A stretch of 64,000 bases of DNA from JABAQJ01 sp046327745 (GCA_046327745.1 JAXLXV010000016.1:111511-175510); one strand, 5' to 3'. Numbered from the stretch's first letter, positions 8,306 through 17,725 are shown. Made by a program: numbers and translations. The notes: generated by a model not told the origin, from the letters alone.

Positions 8306-9265
8306 ATGACACGTCGTCTGCTTGCGTTGTGTGCCATCGTGGCGTGTTCACGGGGCGATCTGGCCAGTACGCCGCTCTCCGCGGATGAAAGCGTGGTGGC
8401 GGGAGTGCCTAACGGGAGCCTGCATGGCCAGCGCCCATTTCCCGACGACAATTGGTGGAATACGGACATTTCGTCCAGTCCGGTGGATCCCAACTCCTCG
8501 ACACTGATCTCGAGCTGCGGACTCACGGGTCTGCATCCCGATTTCGGCACGGTCTGGGCCGGCGCACCGAACGGGATTCCCTATGTGCTGGTGCGAGGGA
8601 CGCAAAAGCTCGTTCCGGTGACCTTCCAGTATGCGTCGGAGAGTGACCCCGGCCCGTATCCGATTCCAAAGAATGCTCCAATAGAGGGCGGACCGAACGG
8701 CACGGGCGACCGACATGTGCTGGTGCTGGACATCGATCACAAGCTGCTCTACGAGCTGTTCGACGCGCATCCCGTGAACGGTGGTGCCAGTTGGACCGCC
8801 GGGTCCGGTGCAAAATTCGACATGACGTCCAATGCCCTTCGCCCGATGTACTGGACATCGGCGGACGCGGCCGGGCTGCCGATCTTCCCTGGGCTGGTTC
8901 GCTACGACGAGGCGGTGGAGTTGGGGAAGATCGAACACGCGCTGAGGTTTACCTGCCCGCAGACACGGCGCGCCTTTGTGGATCCCGCGCGCCATTACGC
9001 GAGCAGCAACGTGTCGGCGTCACTCCCTCCCATGGGCATGCGCGTTAGGCTCAAGGCGAGCTTTGACATCACCCCATTTCCAGCGGAAGTACGAGTGATT
9101 CTCACGGCGATGAAGAAGTACGGGATGATGGTGGCGGACAACGGATCGTCGTGGTACGTGTCCGGCGCACCAGATGGAAGGTGGAGCGACTCTAACCTGG
9201 CCACGCTTCGCAATGTGCCGTCCTCGGCGTTCGAAGTGATCCAGATGGGGACGATCCACTTTTAG
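8306..9265 (+). CDS. Secreted lipoprotein-like protein of unknown function
   Basis: The 319-residue product starts with a short lipoprotein-type signal (MTRRLLALCAIVACSRG; the Cys would be acylated). The mature part has strongly patterned blocks that look conserved: FPDDNWWNTDIS, DPNSSTLISSCG, HPDFGTVWAG, GGPNGTGDRHVLVLD, YELFDAHP, ALRPMYWTSADAAGLPIFPG and YGMMVADNGSSWYVSG. I recall similar uncharacterised secreted proteins in soil bacteria but no known activity. The aromatic and Asp/Asn-rich motifs would fit a carbohydrate-active or binding fold, which is a guess. The start has GGGAG upstream and a terminator follows the gene. Confidence 0.65.
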   Translation: MTRRLLALCAIVACSRGDLASTPLSADESVVAGVPNGSLHGQRPFPDDNWWNTDISSSPVDPNSSTLISSCGLTGLHPDFGTVWAGAPNGIPYVLVRGTQKLVPVTFQYASESDPGPYPIPKNAPIEGGPNGTGDRHVLVLDIDHKLLYELFDAHPVNGGASWTAGSGAKFDMTSNALRPMYWTSADAAGLPIFPGLVRYDEAVELGKIEHALRFTCPQTRRAFVDPARHYASSNVSASLPPMGMRVRLKASFDITPFPAEVRVILTAMKKYGMMVADNGSSWYVSGAPDGRWSDSNLATLRNVPSSAFEVIQMGTIHF

Positions 9266-9290
9266 GAGGAACCCTTTCGGGAGTAGATTG

Positions 9291-9330
9291 GGGGTGCGGT
9301 GCCTGTCGGCATCGTACCCCTCTTTGCTTT
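9291..9330 (+). terminator. Intrinsic terminator after the secreted lipoprotein gene
   Basis: Arms 9291-9303 and 9308-9320 form a 13-bp stem, including two G-U wobbles, around a TGTC loop. A T-rich stretch (TCTTTGCTTT) follows. Transaldolase starts only 12 nt later, so the hairpin could also act as an attenuator in its leader. Confidence 0.65.
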
Positions 9331-9342
9331 GGGCCTCCTGAG

Positions 9343-10470
9343 ATGACCGACAACCGCCTCCGCCTCCTGCATGAGGCGGGTCAGTCCGTATGGCTGGACT
9401 ACATCGACCGCGCCATGCTGCGCGACGGCTCCCTCCAGCGACTGATCCGCGACGATGCCCTCATGGGCATGACGTCGAACCCGACCATCTTCGAGAAGGC
9501 GCTGGCCGAAGGGACGCTCTATGACGACCAGGTGCACCAGCACGCCGGAGATCGCTCGCCGTCGGAGTTGTTTGAGCTGGTAGAGACCGACGACGTACGT
9601 GCGGCCTGTGACCAGTTCGCTGAGGTCTACCGTGCGACGCACGGGGCCGACGGATACGTGTCGATCGAGGTGTCGCCGGGCGTCGCCAACGACGCGAGTG
9701 CGACAGTGGAAGAAGCGCAGCGTCTCTGGCGTACGGTGGATCGGCCGAATGTGATGGTGAAGGTGCCGGGAACCGACGAAGGGGCGAAGGCCGTTCGCAC
9801 GCTGATTGCGCAAGGAATTAACGTAAATATTACGTTGCTGTTTGCGGTGCGTGCCCATGAAAGCGTCATCGACGCCTACCTCGATGGGCTCGAGGCGCGG
9901 CTGACGGCAGGAGGCCGCATCGACCATCTGGCATCGGTCGCCTCGTTCTTCGTGTCCCGCGTGGATTCTGAAGTCGACAAGCGGTTAGAGGCGCTCGCTG
10001 CCGCCTCACCTAACGACGCGGCCCGTTGCTTGGCCCTCCGCGGACAGGCGGCCGTGGCCAATGCCCGACTGGCGTATCGCTTGTTCACGCGAAAATTTTC
10101 CGGCCAGCGTTGGTCCGCGCTCGCGGAGCGGGGTGCGCGGTTGCAGCGCCCCTTATGGGCCAGCACGTCCACCAAGAACCCAGCGTATCGTGACGTCATC
10201 TATGTGGAGGAACTCATCGGGCCCCACACGGTGAACACCATGCCCCCGGCGACCGTGGATGCGTTTCGCGATCACGGCGTAGTCGCGCGCACGGTGGACG
10301 CGCACGACGCGGAGGCCGACGGCGTCATGTCGGGTCTGCGGAGTGTGGGGATCGACTTCGACGACGTGACGGCAAAACTGCTGCGCGATGGCTTGGCCTC
10401 GTTCCAAAAATCCTTCGAGTCGCTCATTGCGGGCCTTGAGCGCAAATCCGCGGCGCTCATCAACCGGTAA
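9343..10470 (+). CDS. tal: Transaldolase
   Basis: Transaldolase of the non-oxidative pentose phosphate pathway, moving a dihydroxyacetone unit between sugar phosphates through a Schiff base on Lys. The protein is 375 residues, the length of the longer actinobacterial/cyanobacterial-type enzymes. Visible motifs are MGMTSNPTIFEKAL, YVSIEVSPGVAND, the active-site block VMVKVPGTDEG, GINVNITLLFAV and LWASTSTKNPAYRD. It begins a same-strand run with pyruvate kinase (3 nt gap), an MBL hydrolase, glucose-6-phosphate isomerase and an aldolase, i.e. a central-carbon cluster. Confidence 0.95.
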   Translation: MTDNRLRLLHEAGQSVWLDYIDRAMLRDGSLQRLIRDDALMGMTSNPTIFEKALAEGTLYDDQVHQHAGDRSPSELFELVETDDVRAACDQFAEVYRATHGADGYVSIEVSPGVANDASATVEEAQRLWRTVDRPNVMVKVPGTDEGAKAVRTLIAQGINVNITLLFAVRAHESVIDAYLDGLEARLTAGGRIDHLASVASFFVSRVDSEVDKRLEALAAASPNDAARCLALRGQAAVANARLAYRLFTRKFSGQRWSALAERGARLQRPLWASTSTKNPAYRDVIYVEELIGPHTVNTMPPATVDAFRDHGVVARTVDAHDAEADGVMSGLRSVGIDFDDVTAKLLRDGLASFQKSFESLIAGLERKSAALINR

Positions 10471-10473
10471 GGC

Positions 10474-11886
10474 ATGTCCGATCTCTTCGTTCCGCGCACC
10501 AAAATCGTCTGCACGTTAGGTCCGGCGTCGTCCACGCCTGAGACGATCGGCGCCCTTATGGACGCCGGGCTCAGCGTGGCCCGCATCAATTTCTCGCACG
10601 GGACCCACGAACAGCATGCACGTACCATTGCTGCCGTGCGCGCCATGGCACGAGAGCGCCAGCGGCCGATTGCTATTCTCGGCGACTTGCAGGGTCCGCG
10701 CATACGCATCGGCGACTTGGCCGCGCCGGTGCCCGTTGCGCCTGGCGATTCCCTGATCCTGGTCCACGAAGGATCCGCCGGGCCAGGTGAGCTTCCCGTC
10801 ACGTACGATGACATCGCCAACGACGTCCGGGCCGGTGATCGCATCCTCGTCGACGATGGACTGATTGAGCTGCTGGCCACCGACGTGATCGGCGGCAAGG
10901 TGCACGCCCGTGTCGTGTATGGGGGCGACATCCGTAGCCACAAGGGCATGAACCTGCCGGGCGTGAACGTGTCGGCGCCGTCCATTACGGAGAAGGATCG
11001 CGCCGATGTCGCGTTCGCCGTGGAGCAGGGGCTCGATTATCTCGCCCTCTCGTTCGTGCGCAAGGCGGAAGACATCGCGACGCTGCGCGCCATGATCCCG
11101 AAGGGGCTGCTGATTGTCGCCAAGATCGAGAAGGACAGTGCGCTGTCGAACATCGAAGGCATCATGCGGGCGTCCGACGGCGTCATGGTGGCCCGCGGGG
11201 ACCTTGGGGTGGAGCTGCCATTCGAAGAGGTGCCCCTGGTCCAGAAGCGGATCATCCGGCTCGCGAACTCGTTAGGGCGTCCCGTCATCACGGCCACGCA
11301 GATGCTGGAGTCGATGATCGAGAACCCGCGACCCACGCGGGCCGAGGCCAGCGACGTCGCCAACGCCATCCTCGATGGGACGGATGCCGTCATGCTATCC
11401 GCCGAGACGGCATCGGGAGCGTATCCCAAGCTGGCGGTGGCGGCCATGCAACGCATTATCCGAGAGGTTGAACAGCATCCGCTCTATCGCCAGCGCGAAG
11501 ACCGGCGCATGGGGATCGGAACGGCCAGCCGGGAAGAGACCATTGCCGCCGCCACAGTGACGGCGGTCCGGATGCTCGGGGCGCCCACCGTGGCCGTCCT
11601 TACGAAGAGCGGCTTCACGGCCCGTATCGTGTCCTCCCAACGTCCGAGCGTGCCGATTCTCGCGCTCACCGACCAGGAACGCACCTTCAATCAGTTGGCC
11701 CTGGTATGGGGCGTGATTCCCGAACTGGTGCCGCACTCGGACTCGTACGATGCGATGGTCGAGCACGGCCGCGCGGCCCTGCTGCGCCGGAGTCTCGCAA
11801 AGCGCGGCGACGAGTTCATCGTGACGGCCGGCGTTCCGTTTGACGTGACGGGCACCACCAACCTGATGAAAGTCGAGACCGTGTGA
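10474..11886 (+). CDS. pyk: Pyruvate kinase
   Basis: Catalyses the last ATP-forming step of glycolysis, phosphoenolpyruvate plus ADP to pyruvate plus ATP. The 470-residue length is normal for the core enzyme, with no extra C-terminal PEP-utiliser domain. Motifs: TKIVCTLGPASS, ARINFSHG, GDLQGPRIR, LIVAKIEKDSALSNIEGI (catalytic Lys and acidic metal ligands), MVARGDLGVELP and ITATQMLESMIENPRPTRAE. It follows transaldolase with a 3-nt gap, so the two are almost certainly co-transcribed. Confidence 0.97.
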   Translation: MSDLFVPRTKIVCTLGPASSTPETIGALMDAGLSVARINFSHGTHEQHARTIAAVRAMARERQRPIAILGDLQGPRIRIGDLAAPVPVAPGDSLILVHEGSAGPGELPVTYDDIANDVRAGDRILVDDGLIELLATDVIGGKVHARVVYGGDIRSHKGMNLPGVNVSAPSITEKDRADVAFAVEQGLDYLALSFVRKAEDIATLRAMIPKGLLIVAKIEKDSALSNIEGIMRASDGVMVARGDLGVELPFEEVPLVQKRIIRLANSLGRPVITATQMLESMIENPRPTRAEASDVANAILDGTDAVMLSAETASGAYPKLAVAAMQRIIREVEQHPLYRQREDRRMGIGTASREETIAAATVTAVRMLGAPTVAVLTKSGFTARIVSSQRPSVPILALTDQERTFNQLALVWGVIPELVPHSDSYDAMVEHGRAALLRRSLAKRGDEFIVTAGVPFDVTGTTNLMKVETV

Positions 11887-11920
11887 CGGCCGCTCTGTTC
11901 CCGACACCGAAGCGCTCGTC

Positions 11921-12703
11921 GTGAAGCTGACGTTCCTGGGTACAGGCACCAGTTTTGGCGTACCGCAGATCGGGTGTCACTGCGCCGTCTGCCGCTCCCC
12001 CGATCCGCGGGATCGCCGCACGCGTGTGGGAGCGGTGGTGGAGACCGACCTCGGAACCCGGCTGCTGCTGGATACGCCGCCCGAACTACGGTTGCAGCTG
12101 ATAACCTGCGGCATCGATCGCGTGGACGCCGTGCTCTTCACGCACGATCATGCCGATCACATCCATGGTGTCGACGACATCCGGGCGTTCACCGTCCGCC
12201 GCGACGCACCGCTGCCCATGTACGGTCCGGCCGATACCCTCGAACGTCTCGCCCAACGCTTCCCCTACATCTTTGACGATCGCATGCGCCCCCTGCCGGG
12301 CACGTCAAAACCCGAAGGGCAGGCACGGGCGATCCGCGACGGCGAAACCGTGCAGATCGGCGACGCACATGTCCGCGCGATGGCGTTGCCGCATGGTCGT
12401 GTGACCGTGTTTGCATACCGCATTGGCCCGCTGGCCTACGTCACCGATGCCAAGACGGTGCCCGACGAAGCGATCGACGCCATGCAAGGCGCGCGTGTGT
12501 TAGTCATCAACGCCTTGTTCAGAACTGAACATCCCACGCATCTCTCCATCCCCGAGGCCTTGGACGTGGCGAGACGCGTGGGTGCCGAACGCACCTATCT
12601 CACGCATCTCACGCACGAGAATTTTCACGCGGACCTGGAAGCCGAGTTGCCGCGTGGCGTGTTCCCAGCGTTCGACGGGCTAGTGGTGAAAATCGATGGG
12701 TGA
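11921..12703 (+). CDS. PhnP-like metallo-beta-lactamase-fold hydrolase
   Basis: The 260-residue protein has the MBL metal site FTHDHADHIHG with downstream acidic and His ligands (YVTDAKTVP, LTHLTHENFH). It also has the PhnP-like Cys-rich loop near the N-terminus (GCHCAVCRSPDPRDRRTR). PhnP is a cyclic-phosphate phosphodiesterase of phosphonate breakdown, but relatives of this kind are often encoded far from phn genes and their substrates are unknown. Here it sits between pyk and pgi in the glycolytic run, 34 nt after pyk. The start is GTG at 11921. Confidence 0.85.
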   Translation: MKLTFLGTGTSFGVPQIGCHCAVCRSPDPRDRRTRVGAVVETDLGTRLLLDTPPELRLQLITCGIDRVDAVLFTHDHADHIHGVDDIRAFTVRRDAPLPMYGPADTLERLAQRFPYIFDDRMRPLPGTSKPEGQARAIRDGETVQIGDAHVRAMALPHGRVTVFAYRIGPLAYVTDAKTVPDEAIDAMQGARVLVINALFRTEHPTHLSIPEALDVARRVGAERTYLTHLTHENFHADLEAELPRGVFPAFDGLVVKIDG

Positions 12704-12726
12704 CGACGAGGGCACGTGAGGGAGAC

Positions 12727-14106
12727 ATGATCCGACTTGACTACACCTACATGATGGCCGGCGCGGTAGCCGGTGGGATCTCGGAACGCGAGTGGGATTC
12801 CGCCACCGAGCATTTCGTTCTCGCGCACGCGGAGACGCGACGCAAGGAAAGCGCGGGCACCTTGGGGTTCTTTGCCCTGCCGAGCGATCGGGCACTGCTG
12901 AACCAGAGCCTCGAGTACGCGCGGGCCGCCGCAGGGAAGTATGACGACGTGGTGGTACTCGGCATCGGCGGGTCCGCGTTGGGTCCCATTGCGTTGCGTA
13001 CCGCCCTGCGACCGTATGCCTGGAACCAGTTGGACGCCGGTGCCCGCCACGGATCGCCACGACTGCATGTCCTGGATAACGTCGATCCCGTGACGGTGGC
13101 GGCATTGCTCGAGCGCCTAACGCTCTCGCGCACCCTGTTTCTCATCACGTCGAAATCGGGCGGGACGGCGGAGACCATGGCGCAGTACTTGATTGTCCGG
13201 GGACGATTGCAAGCGGCGGGGCTGCCCCTCAACAATCATCTCGTCTTCATCACAGATCCGGCCAAGGGGGCCCTTCGACCCATCGCCCAGCGCGAGGGGA
13301 TTCCGGCGCTCGACATACCACCGAATGTCGGCGGTCGGTTCTCCGTGCTCTCGCCGGTGGGGGTGCTTCCGGCCGCCCTGATGGGCATTGATGTAGAGGC
13401 ACTCCTTGATGGCGCTGAACAGATGCGCGCCCGCTGTCAGGGAGATGACCTACGGTCGAATGCGGCGGGGCTCTTTGCCACGTTGCAGTGGTTGGCCGAC
13501 CTGACCCACGGTCGCCACATCCACGTCCTGATGCCATACGCCGATCCACTGCGCGACATGGCTGCATGGTTCGTGCAACTGTGGGCCGAAAGCCTCGGGA
13601 AAGTTCAACCTGGCGGCGCGCATGTAGGCCCGACTCCGGTGCCGGCGCTTGGCGCCACCGACCAGCACGCCCAGGTGCAATTGTTCATGGAGGGGCCAGC
13701 GGACAAGACCGTGACCTTCCTGGCCGTCCGGGATACGTCGACCGATCTGGCTATTCCCGCCCTGCACGCGGATGTCAGCGACCTCGCATATCTTGGGGGG
13801 CACTCCCTTGGGGAGCTGCTGGCGGCGGAACAGCGAGCGACCGCCGGGGCCTTGGCCACCAGGGGTCGCTACAACATGACGCTCGAGATTGATCGCGTCG
13901 ACGCGTGGCATGTCGGCGGTTTGATCATGTTCCTGGAAGTCGCCACGGCCTACGCCGGTGAGCTCTACGGAGTAGACGCCTTTGATCAACCGGGCGTGGA
14001 GTTGGGCAAACGTTTTACGTACGGCATCATGGGCCGTCCGGGATACGAAGGTGCGAGAACCGAGTGGGATGCGCTCCCGGCGAGCGATCCCCGCTATCGA
14101 TTGTAA
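12727..14106 (+). CDS. pgi: Glucose-6-phosphate isomerase
   Basis: Interconverts glucose-6-phosphate and fructose-6-phosphate. The 459-residue product shows the SIS-domain pattern: VVVLGIGGSALGPIALR, FLITSKSGGTAETMAQY, GGRFSVLSPVGVLPAAL, and a late QPGVELGK-like block with the catalytic Lys (FDQPGVELGKR). It resembles the shorter bacterial/archaeal form of the enzyme. The ATG at 12727 has GGAG just upstream and begins 23 nt after the MBL gene. Confidence 0.94.
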   Translation: MIRLDYTYMMAGAVAGGISEREWDSATEHFVLAHAETRRKESAGTLGFFALPSDRALLNQSLEYARAAAGKYDDVVVLGIGGSALGPIALRTALRPYAWNQLDAGARHGSPRLHVLDNVDPVTVAALLERLTLSRTLFLITSKSGGTAETMAQYLIVRGRLQAAGLPLNNHLVFITDPAKGALRPIAQREGIPALDIPPNVGGRFSVLSPVGVLPAALMGIDVEALLDGAEQMRARCQGDDLRSNAAGLFATLQWLADLTHGRHIHVLMPYADPLRDMAAWFVQLWAESLGKVQPGGAHVGPTPVPALGATDQHAQVQLFMEGPADKTVTFLAVRDTSTDLAIPALHADVSDLAYLGGHSLGELLAAEQRATAGALATRGRYNMTLEIDRVDAWHVGGLIMFLEVATAYAGELYGVDAFDQPGVELGKRFTYGIMGRPGYEGARTEWDALPASDPRYRL

Positions 14107-14128
14107 CGGTCACACGAACGAGGACAGC

Positions 14129-15559
14129 ATGACGGACACAGCGGCGATTCCGGCGCATGGCGCGTTTGGCCCGAGTGTGGTTCGCTCCGGCAGCAGCAGT
14201 ATTACCGTGGTCAACGAGGCCGTGCTGGCGACGGAAAAAATGGACGCGGTGGTGCGCGATGCCGTGTTTGGCGATCAGCCAACGCGTGATTACGCGCGCT
14301 GGCTCATTTGGGAAATCGCCCAACAGGTCGGCGTACGCCCCTCGTCCATTCACGACCTGTACATGGCCCGCGGGCGTGGCGAGTGCCACGGGTTCACCGT
14401 GCCCGCCATGAATGTGCGCGGCGCGTCCTACGATACGGCGCGCTCCATCTTTCGCGTGGCCAACCAGCTGCAAGCCGGTGCCTTTCTGTTGGAGATCGCC
14501 CGCTCGGAGATCGCCTATACGGAGCAGCGACCCTCTGAATACGTGACGGTGATGCTGGCCGCCGCGCTTCGTGAAGGGTTCCGTGGCCCCATCTTCATTC
14601 AGGGCGATCATTTCCAGGTGAACGCCAAGAAGTTCGCCGCCGATCCCGTGGCCGAGGTGAACAACGTGCGCCAGCTGGCGCTCGAGGCGATCGACGCCGG
14701 GTTCTACAACATTGACGTGGATACCTCCACACTGGTCGAACTCTCGCACGGAACGCTGGTCGAACAGCAACGGAAGAACTACGAGACCTGCGTGGAAATC
14801 ACGCAGTACATCCGCAGCCTCGAGCCAAAGGGCATCACCATCTCGGTCGGTGGCGAAATCGGCGAGGTCGGCACCGAGAACAGCACCGTGGCCGAACTCG
14901 AAGCGTTCATGGACGGATTCAACGCGACCACGGCCAAGCGGGCGGCCGGCATGACGGGCCTCTCGAAGATCTCCGTGCAGTCGGGAACCTCGCACGGCGG
15001 CGTGGTGCTCGCCGACGGCTCAATCGCCGACGTGAAGCTCGACTTCAAGACCTTGGAAGATCTCTCTCGCGTGTCGCGAGATAAGTATGGACTGTCGGGC
15101 GCTGTGCAGCACGGCGCGTCCACGCTACCGGACGAAGCCTTTCACAATTTCCCGCGCACCGAGACGTCCGAGATCCATCTCGCGACGAATTTCCAGAACA
15201 TGCTGTACGATCACCTGCCGCCTGCGTTACGCGACGAGATTTACGCGTGGCTGCGCGACAACGCCAAAGACGAACGAAAGGCCACCGACTCGGACGAGCA
15301 GTTCTTCTACAAGACGCGGAAGAAGGCGTTGGGTCCGTTCAAGCGTCAGCTTTGGGATCTGGCGCCCGATGTGAAGTCGAAGCTGGCGGCCGCCTACGAT
15401 GCCAAGTTCACCTTCCTGTTCAACCAGCTGGCCATCGGTGGCACCAAGGCGATCGTGAAAAAGACAGTCCATCCCATGATCATTCACCGGCCGATGCCGG
15501 GCACCGACGGCCACGTGGCGATCAGCGCCGCGCCTGACGACGCGACGTTGAGCGACTGA
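14129..15559 (+). CDS. Long class II fructose-bisphosphate aldolase
   Basis: A zinc-dependent class II aldolase-type TIM barrel, 476 residues, well beyond the usual 300-360. Recognised blocks are HGFTVPAMNVRG, GPIFIQGDHFQVN (metal region), GFYNIDVDTSTL, ISVGGEIGEVGTENS, SGTSHGGVVL and LSGAVQHGASTLP. Its place after pgi suggests fructose-1,6-bisphosphate as substrate, but the long form might act on a related sugar phosphate. The ATG at 14129 has GAGGA at the right distance, 22 nt after pgi. The extra C-terminal helical section (about residues 370-460) has no obvious named domain. Confidence 0.88.
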   Translation: MTDTAAIPAHGAFGPSVVRSGSSSITVVNEAVLATEKMDAVVRDAVFGDQPTRDYARWLIWEIAQQVGVRPSSIHDLYMARGRGECHGFTVPAMNVRGASYDTARSIFRVANQLQAGAFLLEIARSEIAYTEQRPSEYVTVMLAAALREGFRGPIFIQGDHFQVNAKKFAADPVAEVNNVRQLALEAIDAGFYNIDVDTSTLVELSHGTLVEQQRKNYETCVEITQYIRSLEPKGITISVGGEIGEVGTENSTVAELEAFMDGFNATTAKRAAGMTGLSKISVQSGTSHGGVVLADGSIADVKLDFKTLEDLSRVSRDKYGLSGAVQHGASTLPDEAFHNFPRTETSEIHLATNFQNMLYDHLPPALRDEIYAWLRDNAKDERKATDSDEQFFYKTRKKALGPFKRQLWDLAPDVKSKLAAAYDAKFTFLFNQLAIGGTKAIVKKTVHPMIIHRPMPGTDGHVAISAAPDDATLSD

Positions 15560-15566
15560 CCTGGCA

Positions 15567-16583
15567 GTGACCGAACTGGGCGAGGTTCGCGTCCGCTCCG
15601 GCGAGTACCGGGCGGCTCCGCCTCAACGCGGCGAGCGGGTGTGGCACTATGTGCTGCACCCGCGTGATTTTGTCGTGACGTTAGGCGACTATATCCGGCG
15701 CGTCTGGGTGCAGAGTAGCGAGGACAACGTCTTCTTCCTGGCTGGCGGTGTCGCCTTCAACATCCTGCTGGCCGCGGTCCCCTTCGTCCTGCTGATCGTG
15801 ACCGGACTCGCATCCGTGCTCAATCGGCGTGTGGCCTTTGCGTCAGCAGAAGTCTGGTCGTTCCTGCAGCGATTGCTGCCGCCAATGAGTGACGTGACGT
15901 CGCGGTCATTGCACGATTTGCTCGACTCCATCCTCAAGACGCGCGGCTCGATCGGACTCTGGTCGGCGATTGGCTTCATCTGGTTCACGACCCGACTCTT
16001 CGGATCGCTCCGCACGGTACTCGCCGAAGTCTTCGATATCGAACACGAACGCGGCATTGTGCTCGGCAAGTTGTTTGACCTGCGCATCACGATTGTCGCC
16101 ACCTTCTTGCTGGTCGCCTACTTTGTGGTGTCTGTCTACCTCGCCTTGGCGCGCACCCGGGGCACAGCACTCCTGGAGGCGTTCGGGCTGCAACAAGACG
16201 TGCTGAGCCGCTTCGAGTATTGGTCGGGTCGCGCCATCGCCTTTGTGTTCGTCGTGACGGCGTTTTACGCGGTCTATCGCTATTTGCCCAACCGGAAGAT
16301 CCGGGTCCAGCAGGCGTTGGTAGGCGCCATGTCCACCGGCGTGCTTTTCGAGATCGCGCGTAACGTGTATACGCTCATCACCCAGCGGTTCGACCCGGGA
16401 TCCCTGTATTCCGGCACGCTGTACGCCGTCATCTCCATCGTTTTCTGGGTCTACTACGCGGCACTCGTCTTCATCATCGGTGGTGAAGTGGCTCAGGTGA
16501 ACGAACTACGGCGGCAGCTGCGCGTGCAGCGTGAGACGTTCGACCAGCCATCTCGCCCCAGAGCCACGCCTCGTCCGGCCTGA
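15567..16583 (+). CDS. YihY/BrkB-family integral membrane protein
   Basis: A 338-residue membrane protein of the YihY/UPF0761 family. Six or so hydrophobic helices are visible, with the family blocks DNVFFLAGGVAFNILLAAVPF, GLWSAIGFIWFTTRLFGSLR and SLYSGTLYAVISIVFWVYYAALVFIIGGE. The once-proposed link of BrkB to ribonuclease BN is known to be wrong; function remains unclear, and transport or envelope roles have been suggested. The GTG at 15567 follows the aldolase stop by 7 nt. The C-terminal tail is Arg/Pro-rich and cytosolic by charge. Confidence 0.85.
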   Translation: MTELGEVRVRSGEYRAAPPQRGERVWHYVLHPRDFVVTLGDYIRRVWVQSSEDNVFFLAGGVAFNILLAAVPFVLLIVTGLASVLNRRVAFASAEVWSFLQRLLPPMSDVTSRSLHDLLDSILKTRGSIGLWSAIGFIWFTTRLFGSLRTVLAEVFDIEHERGIVLGKLFDLRITIVATFLLVAYFVVSVYLALARTRGTALLEAFGLQQDVLSRFEYWSGRAIAFVFVVTAFYAVYRYLPNRKIRVQQALVGAMSTGVLFEIARNVYTLITQRFDPGSLYSGTLYAVISIVFWVYYAALVFIIGGEVAQVNELRRQLRVQRETFDQPSRPRATPRPA

Positions 16584-16640
16584 GTCAGCGGCGGCATACC
16601 ATCGCTCCGAAAAAATCGGTGGACGGGGGGCGATGACATC

Positions 16641-16654
16641 GCGACATTTGTCGC
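16641..16654. repeat. Short inverted repeat abutting the threonine aldolase start
   Basis: GCGACA (16641-16646) and TGTCGC (16649-16654) form a perfect inverted repeat with a 2-nt centre, ending at the ATG at 16655. It may be an operator half-site pair or chance. Confidence 0.3.
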
Positions 16655-17725
16655 ATGAAGATCGATATCCGGTCGGACACTGTCACCAAGCCGTCGCCTG
16701 GGATGCGACGAGCCATCGCCGAGGCCGAAGTTGGCGACGACGTTCTCGATGGAGACCCGACGACCCGCCGCCTGGAGGCGCGGGTGGCGGAGCTTCTGGG
16801 GAAAGAGCAGGCGCTCTTTTTCCCCAGCGGGACCATGGCCAACCAATCAGCCATCTGGGCGCTGAGTGAGCCGGGCACCGAGATTCTCGCTGACGCGAAT
16901 TCGCACATCGTGGACCGCGAAATGGCGGGCGCGGCGGCGCTGTCGGGCGTGCAGGTTCGCGTCGTGAACGGCGAGGGCCCGATGATGGATGCAGGCATGT
17001 TGGAGCGCGCATTCCGCGCGCCCTCTCGCTTCCTGCCCAAGCCTTCGTTGGTATGCATGGAAAACACGCATAACAGCGCTGGTGGACTCGTCACGCCGCT
17101 GCCGGGGCTTGAAGCGATGAGTCAGGTTGCCCGTCGTCACGGATGCAACGTGCACCTGGATGGTGCGCGTCTTTGGAACGCGGCGGTAGCCGCGGGTACG
17201 TCGCTGGCGAGTTTTTCGGCGACGGCAGACACGGTGATGGTTTCGTTCTCCAAGGGTCTGGGCGCTCCAGTTGGCGGCGCCTTGGCCGGTCCGGAAGAGG
17301 TCATGTCGCGCGTTCGCGTGGCGCGCACCCGTTTTGGCGGAGGGCTGAGGCAATCCGGAGTGCTCGCCGCCGCGGCGCTGTATGGTCTCGAGCACAATAT
17401 CGAACGTCTGGCCGAGGATCACGACAAGGCGGCCGAGTTCGCGCAGATTGTGGATCGGGCGATCGCTGCGTCCGTGGAACCACCGGTGACTAACATTGTG
17501 ATGGTGGACCTGGTTCCTGGGCTAGCCGCCGCCGACATCGTTAGGCGCGCTGAAGAGGCCGGCGTCCTGGTGTCGTTGTGGACGCCGTCGCGCATTCGCT
17601 GCGTCATGCACCTTGATGTTTCGCTGGACGAAGTTCGAAAAGCGGGCGAAGCGTTGCGCATGGCGCTCGACGAAGCGTGGCGTTCCATGGGCGACACGTC
17701 CGAGTGGCCGACGCAGGTACCGTAG
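16655..17725 (+). CDS. ltaE: Low-specificity L-threonine aldolase
   Basis: A PLP enzyme of fold type I that cleaves L-threonine or L-allo-threonine to glycine and acetaldehyde. The 356-residue protein has the family signatures IDIRSDTVTKPSPGMR, VGDDVLDGDPT, ALFFPSGTMANQSA, CMENTHNSAGG, VHLDGARLWNAA and the PLP Lys in VSFSKGLGAPVGG. Its stop codon is immediately followed, with no gap, by the stop of the convergent ECF42 sigma gene. Confidence 0.93.
   Translation: MKIDIRSDTVTKPSPGMRRAIAEAEVGDDVLDGDPTTRRLEARVAELLGKEQALFFPSGTMANQSAIWALSEPGTEILADANSHIVDREMAGAAALSGVQVRVVNGEGPMMDAGMLERAFRAPSRFLPKPSLVCMENTHNSAGGLVTPLPGLEAMSQVARRHGCNVHLDGARLWNAAVAAGTSLASFSATADTVMVSFSKGLGAPVGGALAGPEEVMSRVRVARTRFGGGLRQSGVLAAAALYGLEHNIERLAEDHDKAAEFAQIVDRAIAASVEPPVTNIVMVDLVPGLAAADIVRRAEEAGVLVSLWTPSRIRCVMHLDVSLDEVRKAGEALRMALDEAWRSMGDTSEWPTQVP

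Noticed and set aside
11921..12703. phnP of a phosphonate-degradation operon
   Set aside because: No other phn gene is nearby; the context is glycolytic, so only the fold-level name is kept.
14027..14995. 322-codon minus-strand frame opposite pgi and the aldolase
   Set aside because: Gly/His/Arg-biased shadow with no domain; both plus-strand genes are firmly identified.
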